64,000 bases of DNA from positions 43,491,224-43,555,223 of the forward strand of contig CM037782.1 in NCBI GenBank assembly GCA_021229015.1, read 5' to 3'. Position numbers and translations under genes: made by a program. Position 1 is the first letter of the stretch; each line of letters starts with the position of its first letter. This DNA comes from Solen grandis (Eukaryota; Mollusca; Bivalvia; Adapedonta; Solenidae). The notes under the pieces were generated by a model, which was given only the letters and a program-made list of their open reading frames with translations, ran no database searches and was not told where the DNA came from. Positions 1 through 11,200 of the stretch are shown here, in pieces.

Positions 1-547
1 CTGTATTTTGTATGAAAATGCTCGGTGCTTTAATTATTCTATTTCTAATCATTCAAAAGATAGTAATTTAGCGCTGCTGTTATATCAAATATTGGGTCTG
101 TAGGAAAATGGACGGTCGGTAGACAGCGCTGGCTTTGCAGCAAAATAACCTAGGTAATCGAATGCTACATACAGCTGAATCTGCATTAGTGGCCACCTGT
201 TCTAAACGGTCAACATGTTTTTAGCGGTCAATATTAATATTACAAAACTATAGCATTTTGTTACACATATATATACTTTATTTAGCGGTCACCTCTATTA
301 AGCGACCTATTTTTCTTTTTCTCTTTACTGGCCGCTCAAAACAGGTTTGGTTGCATGTGTATTTGGTCGCCCTTTCGGACACGTGGTTTTTCTCCGGGTA
401 CTCCGGTTTCCTCTCACATCAGGGACCATCGGAAATCCACCAGTAGTTTATACGAGAAATTTAATCGAAGTCGCCTTTTCTGTCCATTTAAAAGATGTTA
501 ATTTAACAACAAGTCAGTTGCTTTAGATTATAAATCCAGTTTCTTTC

Positions 548-1317
548 CACTCCTACTAAACGGTGGCTCTTTCACATTTTGGTGATCTTTTTAAATGAGA
601 GCCCTCGACTAAAACAAGGCTGAAGAGGTAAGCACATTTTATAAAAATATTCGTTTTTAGAGAACATGCTTGTTTTCAAAAACTCGAAGAATGTCATGCT
701 TCGTAGAACATTTTTCTCATCACTTTGGATGCAGTTTTCGATAAGAAATACCCCAAAATGACGTTGCTAGAACTTTTATCAAATATGAACGCATGTGTTT
801 TCTTTTACGAGGAGACACATCTCCAGTGATTTCTCTACTGTTAAGTAGATGTTGGCCCACTTAATTGTGCATGTAACATTGTCCCAAACTTTCCTTTGGC
901 TAAACACAAAAAATAGTTCATAGAGCTCGGTTAAAAACAAAATACTCACATTTCTTCAAATGTGATCGAGCCATCGACAATGTGAAAGAGCTCTCGCAAA
1001 TGTGATGGAGCCAACACCATCATTCAATAAGTGTTAATAATGTGGAATTATACAAATTAATATTCATGTATAGACTAAATTGCGTGAATTGATAAAGACT
1101 TTCTTTCATAAAATGTTTTGAATAAATGTTCAATTAGATATCTTCATGTTTCTAACCGAGCTCTTCGATTTTAGAAAAACAAGCATGTTCTTTAAAAACG
1201 GATATTTATTTATAAAATATGCTTACCTTTTTCAGCCTTGTTTTGGTCGAGGGCACTACAAGGACGTCATTTAAACAGATCGCCAAAATTTGAAAGAGCC
1301 ATCGTTTAGTAGAGGTG
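548..1317. mobile_element. Non-autonomous DNA element with long terminal inverted repeats
   Basis: The left arm (about 548-705) and the right arm (about 1160-1317) are imperfect reverse complements over roughly 160 bases. Both contain the blocks CTACTAAACG, ATGGCTCTTTCA (or GTGGCTCTTTCA), CAAGGCTGAA and AACATGCTTGTTTT in mirrored order. The interior of about 450 bases has no open frame of note. This is the structure of a long-TIR MITE or foldback element. The outer limits are approximate because no clear target-site duplication was found. Superfamily not assigned. Confidence 0.7.
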
Positions 1318-1840
1318 CTATAACCACTTGCTAGAAGTTTAGGATGCAATGAACCCGCAGTTTGCAGATGCTCAGTAAAAAAAAATGAACATAGGGTTTA
1401 CACAAACATGCACATATACGGTATCAAGGTCAATGTCAATTTATAGTCCACATGAATGCTACTGAAAATTCGACAAACATAACGCAATAAAGAATTTGGC
1501 GGGTAACAGATAAGATGAATTAAATCTCCAATTTCCAGACACAATTCGGTCACAGTCAGCTCAGGGACAATTACAATGAAAAAATGTTAATTTTCATTTT
1601 GCTTGAATATTGGCAACATATCGAAATTAACTCTTGAAGTAGGTTGGAAAAAAAGGGGAATAATATTGATAAATACAACAAACCCTATACGTTTTCCGCA
1701 GATTTGCGGAAAGTCGTGATAAATGTGCAGCTGTTAATTCCCATCCTAGTCAGCTAATAGCTTTAAGTTAAAACTCAGTTCCCATTTTCGATCCTAGTTT
1801 TAAGCTCAGCTACCAGATTAATTCATGGACTAGGTCTAAT

Positions 1841-2000
1841 GGTGTCGTGGGCCCCTGGTCGAGTGGTAACGTTCCCGGCTGCAGGTTCGAACCTCTTTGG
1901 GGCAAGGATTTATCACGACCTTCCAAAGCGCAAAGTACTGGTCCAACCACTAGATAGATTTACCATACCTAAATGGACATCTATAGCATTATCACTGACT
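1841..2000 (+). repeat. tRNA-derived SINE head
   Basis: A box-A-like block (TGGTCGAGTGG) is followed about 25 bases later by a box-B-like block (GGTTCGAACCTC), the layout of an RNA polymerase III internal promoter. The sequence does not fold as a proper tRNA and runs into non-tRNA sequence, so it is a SINE head and not a functional tRNA gene. Confidence 0.6.
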
Positions 2001-2049
2001 GAATTATACTTGATACTTGTATACAACAATTATTAGTACATATAATGTT

Positions 2050-2372
2050 ATACCGGACCCGGTGGCCGAGTGGTTAGAGCGTCCACCCCCGGGATTGGGA
2101 GGTCGTGGATTCGATCCCCGGTTGCGGCATAGCAAAATCGTAAAAAAATGGTACTGGTATAACTCTCTTGCTTGGCGTTCAGCATATAATAGTAGTTCCA
2201 GGACTGGTTGGCCCGGTGTCAGGATATGTGACTGGGTGTGGTATCATACTACATGTCTACGGCGTGATACTGCAGTGTGGCAGCACTACTACTGTCCTAA
2301 GTAGGCATTGTCTCCAAATGACTGGAATTCTGTCGGTGGGACTTTAAACCCGATAAACAAATAAATAAACAT
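2050..2372 (+). repeat. tRNA-derived SINE, near full length
   Basis: The head has box A (TGGCCGAGTGG) and box B (GGATTCGATCC). The body contains TTGGCGTTCAGCATATAA, GGACTGGTTGGCCCGGTGTC and CTGCAGTGTGGCAGCAC, and the tail ends in GGGACTTTAAACCC plus an AAACAAATAAATAAA run. The same body recurs near 35.83, 57.05, 57.18 and 62.28 kb, so this copy is a good reference for the family. Short open frames inside it (for example 2017-2304) are not genes. Confidence 0.8.
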
Positions 2373-3641
2373 ATAATGTTACGTGTATAAGATTCAAGTA
2401 TAAATCAGTAAAAAGAGCACAGGTCCTACCCAGGAACCGCCGAGAGAGTTAAGTATAAGTTGCAAGAACTATTTTCCCTATCAACGTAAAATAAATAAAG
2501 GGAAAAAAACTAGGTACTCGATCCTAAGTTTCGATCAAGACATATGACGCAATATGACCTTGGTTAGTAACAGCTAATGAAGACTATTTGTTAATGAAGT
2601 TTTAACATTAACTGGTCAGAGTAAACATATCATAAATATCTGCATTAATTAATGGACAAGATTTTGGTATTTCATTCCCATGGTAGCCAAGCAACTAGGT
2701 TAAAGAGATATATTTTGTATAAGAATAAAGTAAACAATTTGTGAAGTTTCTGTAACCGGTCAACAAGCTTTGTGTGCCCCCCCCCTTTTTTTTAATAACA
2801 GAAAAGATTAATCTGAGAATCTAACAGACTGAGGTTACTGCAGGGAAATCAAAAAACTAGTGACCTGTCAATTCTCATGCCATAAATGGACCAAATATGT
2901 GTGCATGTGTTTAATATATTTTGAATATATGTTTTTTTGTTTTGTTTTGTTTTTTAAAAATGGTATAACACTGTAAAACTGTAATGAAATGAAACTATAT
3001 ACATTTCCTAAACATGCGTGCATTCATGTATTGTTATTGTACATACGATTTTATACTTTAATAAACGGACCAGCATTAGTTGGTTCCAAAGAGAGAAAAA
3101 AAATGGACCAAATCAAGTGTAATCGACGTATACATTTTTCCAGTAAAACTCTCTCTATATAGACAGTTAGGCATGCCATTTGTATAACACCAAATTCTAC
3201 TCAAGGGGAACTAATAACTAACGTTAATCTATTCGAAGGATCGGTTCTCTCTTAATTCAATACTTGGAAACCAGTGTGTGTGTGTGTGTGTGTGTGTGTG
3301 TTTAGGGGATGGTTGACTGTATGCTTAAATATTTGTCTACAATATATCTAAATTAAAACTATGCGCGTACTATACTGCTTTCTATGATATGTGGTCACCT
3401 CTCGTTTCCCCATAGAGAGTTAATTTCCTATGTCTTAACATCATTATAACTGATTCAGTTGTCCCGTTGCAGTGTTCATTAATAATGGACCGCAAAGTTT
3501 CGAATTCAGTCCCTGCAATTCACGAGAATCTTTCATGACCTGTCCAGGCGTACAGTACTGGTATAACCAAACAGTCGTCCAGACACTATAAAAAGTTCAT
3601 CCCAACCGATATAAAAGAAATGTTAAAGTTACTGAACCTAC

Positions 3642-3725
3642 CTCCTTGCCATCGCTGTCTTTAACCAAATACACTTTCCCGAAGGCTCCTTCACCAATAA
3701 AGGCAACCGGTTCATAACCCTCCAT
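3642..3725 (-). CDS. First coding exon of a protein kinase, probably NEK-like
   Basis: On the minus strand an ATG at 3725 opens a 28-codon exon that ends at a good donor (GAG|GTAGGT). The peptide begins MEGYEPVAFIGEGAFGKV and continues YLVKDSDGKE. GEGAFGKV is the glycine-rich loop (GxGxxGxV) of protein kinases, sitting at residues 11-18. That is where the NEK family has it, since those kinases begin their kinase domain almost at residue 1. The exon ends in phase 0. The strand is opposite to the PXK-like gene, so the two would be transcribed divergently with about 1.4 kb between start codons. Kinase identity is well supported; the NEK assignment is inference from one short exon. No further exon was recognised in the window. 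Confidence 0.7.
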
Positions 3726-3895
3726 AATAGACAACTTGAAAAATTTCTACAGGGGCGCAACGCGGATGTAAATTAGCTTCCAAGAAATAAAAAAATCTAG
3801 CAATACAAGTGTTATACTATTTTCGTTTTCGGTGCATTTAATTAACATGCTATGACGTAAATATTTTCTCCTTTAAAGTTTCATATATATATAAC

Positions 3896-3950
<55 letters not shown>

Positions 3951-5171
3951 CAAAATGCAAATTTAGCACAAATAAACCAATAGTATTGGAAAATATATAA
4001 ACATTATATTGCGGAAGTTTACTACAATTTACTTCCTGTTTCTATTCATAGGATTAGGGACACCCGTACGTCATTTATACATAACAGTAGTACATAATAG
4101 ATTCTACAAGAAATATCACTCAGAATCTATGTAACATATGTTCAATAAATCTTGGTTAAATGTATGTTGGGGTATTTTGTTTCTGGATGCAGTACGTGTT
4201 GAATGCAGTCCCATGATTTTGAAAATGTTATCATGTATAATCATAGTGATAGGCATAGATATTGCTGCTAAGTTACCGGTAGATTTTTATCTCCATTTTT
4301 TGAAGGCTGGATTTGGGTATGAGTGTAGGGGCCTATCTTAATTAGGCGTAATAAAAATAGTTACTTGTTTCCACTTACCCGACCGACCCCGTATAATTTA
4401 TTTTTGTACCGACCCTAAACTTTTTCCCTAGCATTCGGGTTATCATGGTTGCAAAACACAGTTTTTCGTCACATCCTCTGAAAAAAAGAAGAAAAAAATA
4501 GGAAAAAAAGTTAGAAATAGAAAAAAACCTACCGACCCCATTTTATTTGGAGATGTTTGCGGAAACAAACAACTTTTTTTGCCTAATTGCTCTGTCTGTT
4601 CCTCTTATATATCAGCTAACGTTAGTGTTTTTTTTTGTGTTTTTGTTTTTTCAGTCTTCAATGACTTAGGGTTTGAAGGCAGTTTTCAAGTGTTAAGTAC
4701 TAGTCTAACAAGGATTAGAAGTGCAATTTGCTTTTAAATTGTTTTTGCGAAGTGCTTAATTGTAAGTGAGAAATGCCCAGGCCTGCCAAGCTCCACCAGT
4801 TGTTGTTGATATAAGGGAAAACTTCGTAAAATTGTGTTGCAATGTTCGAAATGGATTTAGATCTAACATTAAAAGTTCATAAATACATACATACATACAT
4901 ACATACATAGAGCTACATACATACATGTACATATATTTCAATTCAATTCTAAAAACACATTAACTCATATTGAAATCTATCACGAAGCTATATCTAGGTA
5001 TTCGCATCTCTGAACCTATGTACTATGTAATAAAACTTTAATCGTGTAACCCGTCTGTTGATGTTATCTTTTATCCATCCTGTTTAATCTAGAAAGTCAC
5101 ATGACTAGAGCATCACATGCTGAACAAAATGGCGAATGACAGCTGTCTCTTTTTAAAGTGAAAGTAGAATA
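3726..5171. promoter_or_regulatory. Shared upstream region between two divergent genes
   Basis: This non-coding stretch lies between the kinase start codon (3725, minus) and the proposed PXK-like start (5172, plus). It carries an (AT)n run at about 3899-3950 and a CATA-type microsatellite at about 4881-4930. Next to the plus-strand start are two CACATG E-boxes (within GTCACATGAC at 5096-5105, and at 5114-5119) and an AAAATGGCG block at about 5128-5136. That block resembles YY1-type motifs often found close to animal transcription starts. The small frame beginning at that ATG closes after ten codons. Promoter function is inferred from position and motifs only. Confidence 0.4.
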
Positions 5172-5228
5172 ATGTCAGTAAAGTATATGCTCTTGTTTGG
5201 TACTAAACATTCTGGAAACTGCAAAGAG
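5172..5228 (+). CDS. PXK-like gene, proposed exon 1 (start codon)
   Basis: The ATG at 5172 has A at -3 and an in-frame TAA a few codons upstream. The exon encodes 19 residues (MSVKYMLLFGTKHSGNCKE) and ends in phase 0 at GAG|GTATAAG, the phase needed by the transmembrane exon at 6827. The total coding length then becomes an exact multiple of three. There is no homology support for so short a segment, and an upstream non-coding or alternative first exon is possible. Confidence 0.45.
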
Positions 5229-8200
5229 GTATAAGCTGCGCATTTCTTGAAGGACATTTGAAGGTATTATTCACGATCATATCGATCTACTGTATAACTT
5301 AATATGTACAATTTATCTGAGCCATTGGAAAATTAATCGCGCTCCATACCCATATATGTAAACATTTTTCTTATCTAACGCGGCTTTCTATTATGATATT
5401 TAGAACCATCCAAACATTCAGATTTAGAAATCGATCTGGTTAAACACTCTTTGAAATCGATCATGTAGGCATGCAGACTATTTCATTATATATACATAGT
5501 ACTGTACCAGGCCCAGGGACTCTAATACTATGTATATACAGATACCCTTGCTGTACATAATAGACTTTATTTCTTTTAATTTGTATTATCTTATACCTAA
5601 ATATTTTCTGTGTTTAGTGTTACCTGACTTTGACAAACCATGGATTTTTATTCTCTCTCTCTCTCTGACTCACTATGATGTTTAAACAGTACAGTTTCAA
5701 TGAACCCTCAACTTCAATACTGAATATCTATAGCTTTTTTACCCTACCCTACTCTTGCAGCCCTTAAATATCATATAACCAATAAAAATCAAACTAATGT
5801 CATCTGTAATTCCTTGTCTGATGTGTTCTACCTGTAATACATGTACATGCAGATACAGGTGTGACGACCAGTGGGTCAGCAATGAGAACATTGGACGTGT
5901 GTCTGTGAAGATTAATAGACCATGGATATTGGAGAGTACCTGGAGAATCATATCTGGGTGGGTGTCTCAATTAATGTCTCATACATGGCAACACACATGT
6001 ACCCCCTGGTACATTGATTTGACCGAAAAACTGCGGCATTAAAAAGAAAAAAAAATCTTATCCTATTTTATAATATTTTTTTATTAAATGCAGCAGTTTT
6101 TCGGTCAAAGCAACATACAGGATACCTTTGTTCTGATATGTAGGAATGTAAGAGCGATGGAAAAGAAAGAGACCATTGGGAGCATTGGGAGAGAGAGATT
6201 ATGTGTGTGGTGTTCTCACTTAAGATTTCCAAAATGTTTAGTCCTGCTGTATATGTCATGTAAAAGCAGCTCAGAAAATAGGACCTCTATATGACTCCAA
6301 ATTTGGAATTTGTGAGAACACTGATCTGAGAGTAATATAAAAACAAAAGTTCAGAATAAATAACCCTTACAATGCTGTTGGCACTTGTGACTGCCTTTGC
6401 GACCTGAGTTCAGACCAAGATCAGCCTGCACATCTGTGCACTCTGATCATGGTCTGCACTGTTCATTATTCATTCAATAATATATCAGCAAGGATCCCAT
6501 AAACAACTTACAGTACAGTCTAAAATTAAGATATATAGGGCAAGTCCATTAAGAAATTTAGGATGGTAAGCTAGGTTACCTAAGTGGTAATACATGAGGA
6601 AGTTTAAGAAAAAAAAATTAAGAATAAAAACGGTAACAGAAATTAACAAAAAAAAAAAAAAAAAAAAAAAAAAGAGTTGGTACCAACTCTGTTGAGTCAG
6701 TCAGAGTATGGCAAACAAACATATTTTTAATGATAGCCTAATAGAGAGCACTTTATTGCTTTTTTTTTTTTTTTATGTACACAGTGTAATCTATGTGACC
6801 CAGTGATAATGCTGTTCTCTCTACAGATACCTATTGTATTCAGCGTGGTCCTGGTTGCATTACTGATTCTAATCATCTGCTGTCTCTGCCGTCGAAACAG
6901 GTAAGTACACACATACACACAATCCTTTAACTCCATTAGTGACTGAAAAAGATTTTTTTTTTGTGACACTATATTATGAAAAAATTTTGCACAAAAATCT
7001 TTGTAACATCATTTATTATATTAATGCGACATCTGAAAATTTCATTGTGACATTTTCTGTTTTATATGTGACTTATAGCACACTGGTCCCTTTATTTCCC
7101 AGTGACTGATGTTTGTATAATACATTAGGACAGACAGCCATATTGCTTTCGAAAGCTTATTGTTGGCAATGACGGTCCGTCATTTGTATGGTTTTTGATG
7201 TAGACAGAGACAAAAGTATCCTGAAAATCTAAAAAAATTGCTATATTTAATAAAAATAGAATGCTGTTTGAATTAAGTATATTGAACTTGCATCCCTGAT
7301 AAAATTCTAAATTGATATATTTTATTACACAGGAAATCATTGTTTTTGATATTTTAGTTGACTGACAAAGCTTTATCTTTCTCTTTTGGAGATAAACTCC
7401 TAGGTTGTTCATATATGTCCTTACTAATGATTAAAAAAATGTCTATGTTAAAATGATATCAAATATCCTTAAACAGCATGTCCTCTGTAAACTCTGTTTT
7501 ACCCTAGCCCCCACCTACCCCAAAAAGACAGTTACAAAAAACAAACAAAACAATTAACAGCACAACAGCTTCTAAGGGTTGAAATACGTAACAAAAGACA
7601 TTCAAAGAAGTAGGAGGTTCAACTCCTTTGCTGTAAACATTACTTATATAGACAACTGCATGAAAGTTAAACAAGTAGTTATAGGAATTAACACCCCATT
7701 TTCATTGACAAGTGTTAATAAACTAAAATTTTCTGCAGGGGTAGCTATGATTTTGAGAGCCAGCCTCTGTTGCAACGTCAGGGTTCAGACATGGATCTGA
7801 GCACACGGATCAGGATGGAGAGATCATCATCATATAAAGATAAACAAAGTAAGTCCCATCAAAATTGTCTTTTTTTTATGCCTTTATCATGACATGGCAA
7901 TGGGCATGTAGTGTAAGGTGTGTCCATGTGCATGTCTATTACTGTGAAATCATTAATTTTTGTTGATTTCATGGAGGGTTTAATCCCCACAAAAACTTGT
8001 CTCTTATATAGATCTCACATTTTCTAGAACACAGATCCACGAATAAATGTACCCACGAAATTCCCTTAGGTACATAATCAACAAAATTTAATGTCAACGA
8101 AAATTAATGATTTTACAGTAGTCTGTTCAAGCAATCTTGTTCAGGCTATAACTTTGTTGTGTAGGTCATGTCCCTAAGACAAGACAATGTGTTGCGACCA

Positions 8201-11200
8201 AGAGCCATGTTGCAAGCTTCAAGGTCAAGGTCTCTGTTGACTTAATTATCAAATGTGTCCAGGATGTTACTCTGTTGTGATTTGTTGTATTTTCTGAAAA
8301 GACAATGCATGTCAAACAAGAACCAGGTCAGAAGTTTAAAGGTCAAGGTCAAATCATTTGGCTGACCTTAAAGTCCTGTCAAGACTTATAATAACTTTTG
8401 TTTTATAATTACTTTGCACAAAGATCCTAAGGACAAGATGATGTGTTGCGAAAAAAGATCAGGTTGCTATAGCCTTTAAGTTAAGGTTGATCACCTTAAA
8501 ATCATGTCTAGACTGTAACTTTGTTATGTGCAGTTGTGTATGGAAGAATGATCACCAGATAAGGACAATGGATCACAATCAAGAACCAGGTCAGTAGCTT
8601 AGATGTTAAGGTCATAGCATCCAATTGAGGTCAAGGTCATAGCACTCAGTTTACCTTAAAATCAGTTTTGTAAAGATTGTTTTCATAAAGGAAAGCTGGA
8701 GTTTCTCGTTTAGGATGTTACTGAGCAATGTGTAGCTTAATGAGATGAAGATGATGCATGGTGAATCACAACATGCATGCAGTCATTTGTCCATGCAGCT
8801 TTGTGATACTGGATTGCTTGGCCAATGTGGATGGCTTTAGTGTGGTAGCACTATGCCTGTTAAGGTAAAGTCCCTGAAAGGGTTCTTCTACATTTCAAAC
8901 CACATTGCCTTTCACGGAGATAACCAAGATTTCCTAATGTTTCATTAAAGAACCTTGGTTATCTTGGTGGAGGTTTAGTGGGCCAAGACGTAGTGGAACC
9001 ATTTAAGGGACTTTACCATAAGGCTGTTTTAAACAGACTTTGGGTTGTATTTGCAAAGCAATTTAAGTTGTTTTGTTTTTTAAGATCTGTGTAATCAGGA
9101 TACCCATTTGTTTGTTTATACAATACTTAAGCTAAGATCATACACAGTTTTCAGAGCAAAGAAAAAAATACTTGTTTCATACCTAAATTAATTATATTTA
9201 TCAAGTAAAAAATTTGCACATGAATATTCATGAGGTAAAAGGTTCATTGTTTGTTTGCAGCAACTGCCTGGATGAATGCACAGTATTTCTTGAGGTCTGC
9301 ATCTGATACTTACAGCAAACTTAATCAGCTTGAATGTCTGGGTATGTCTGTCTGTCTGTCTGTCTTTCACTCAAGCATTTGTTTCTGTTTTTCAGAAATA
9401 AGTGCCAACCAACCAACCAACCAACCAACCAACCAATCACTCACATACCCACCCAATCTCTCACATACCCACCCAATCCCTCACTCACCCAATCACACAC
9501 TTACCATTACTAATCTGTATACTCATGCAACCAAACACTCACATACACACCCAATCCCTCATTGGTTGAGACCAATCACTCACTTCAAATTACTAATCTG
9601 TATACTCAAGCAACCAAACACTCACATACACACCCAATCACTCAACCAAACACTCACATACACACCCAATCTCTCACTCACCCAATCACTCACTTACCAT
9701 TACTAATCTGTATACTCATGCAACCAAACACTCACATACACACCCAATCTCTCACTCACCCAATCACTCACTTACCATTACTAATCTGTATACTCATGCA
9801 ACCAAACACTCACATACACACCCAATCCCTCATTGGTTGAGACCAATCACTCACTTCAAATTACTAACTAGTATACTCAACCAAACTCTCATATACCCAC
9901 CCAATATCTCATCAAGCAACCACCCATTCACCAAATCACTCACTCACAAACTCAACTTATCACTTACATACCCACCAAACCTCTCACTCTACCAGTCTCT
10001 TATATACTCAACCAATTACTCACATACTCACCTAATCTCTCACTCACCAAATCACTCACTCATCAAAACCCTCACTCACATACTCACCCAATCACCTACT
10101 CATCCAATCACTCACTCATTCATTCAATCTCTCTCTCACATACTCACCCAATCACTCACTCACTCATTCATTCAATCTCTCTCTCACATACCCATCATTC
10201 AATCACCCAATCACTCACTCATCCAATCACTCACTCATCCAATCACTCACTCACCCAATCTCTTACTCATCCAATCACTGACTCACACACCCTGCCTGTG
10301 TATCATGTGCATGTTATCATATTCTTTCAATGCTTAATCATACTCATGCTAGGTTCTAAATTTATTTATTTATTATTTTGATGCATTTGCAAACAGAGCA
10401 GACCCAGATCAGACAGGAGCTGTCAGATCAGGGTCTCCTCTGTTTGCTCACATGATATTGTAGCTCAGTTTCTACGCAGTCTGTGGCAAAGAAAAATTTA
10501 TGATTTCATATACATGTACAATTTTAAGTTGAGTCAATTAAGATTCATCCATTAATAAGTTTGTACATGAATATTCATGAGGTACAGAGTTAAACAAATT
10601 AGGAGGTCAGAAAAAAAGTGCTTATATTGCTGTAAATTATAAATCCACAGTTTTTGCTATATGGCAATTGATAAATAAAGAAAATGTTGAAATATGTATA
10701 TAGATCAACATTCATGTAGATTGTGAAGAGTATGTCAGCAAAAGGACATTATATATGTATTCACAAAAAATAATAAATCAGTATAAAATGAAATGTTGGC
10801 ACATGTATTGATCTTACATTTAGAAAGATTGTGCACAGTATGTAAATAATATGTCAATTTTTCTGTAAATAAATCATTGTCGTACAGGTTCAAGACAGAA
10901 CAAAAAATGGTTTCGTATACATGACGATCGACTGAAGAAATACATGCTGATGACGATGGTGCCCAAACCAGAGAAGATGACAATCCCTTTCACCGTGGCA
11001 ACCAGAAGCAGTGTGAAGGACATGTTGAACTTGTTGACCCACCCGTATATCTATCCCATACACAACATTGAGTGGATGGTAGACCAGAATATCGTCGTCG
11101 TCATCTACGTGAAGTCACGGCGAGGATCGTTGAAAGACTACCTCCACACGGTAATGACGTCATATTCCTTGTGGTGTGACCTTCTGGCTTTAGATCAGCT

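Larger units (their letters stand above)
1..3641. other. Repeat-rich region, presumed intron or flank of the kinase gene
   Basis: I found no convincing exon on either strand here. Besides the elements listed separately, it holds a further SINE fragment near 3480-3600 and a (GT)n microsatellite at about 3276-3301. If the minus-strand kinase exon at 3642-3725 is real, the start of its gene's intron 1 lies here, and a second exon may lie further left or be missed by eye. Confidence 0.5.
5229..10887 (+). other. Introns 1-4 of the PXK-like gene
   Basis: Non-coding between exons 1 and 5. Besides the elements listed separately, 8150-8650 is a degenerate repeat built around GGTCAAGGTC-type phrases and TGTGTTGCGAC, and an A-run lies at about 6648-6673. 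A TTAC-type TTAA MITE relative starts at about 6360 and ends near 6576. No other exon was convincing. Confidence 0.6.

Noticed and set aside
2050..2135. Functional tRNA genes at this and similar box A/box B sites (1841, 13811, 17245, 26089, 30150, 56946)
   Set aside because: The acceptor and anticodon stems do not pair and several copies share long non-tRNA bodies, so they are SINEs.
5847..5957. Candidate exon reading YRCDDQWVSNENIGRVSVKI after ACATGCAG
   Set aside because: It ends at GG|GTGGGT in a phase that does not fit exon 2 at 6827, and the polypyrimidine tract is poor. It could be an alternative exon, but support is too thin.
9251..10337. Long Thr/His/Pro/Ser-rich open frames
   Set aside because: They follow a G-poor minisatellite; stop codons are rare there because of composition, and the frames overlap each other with period shifts.
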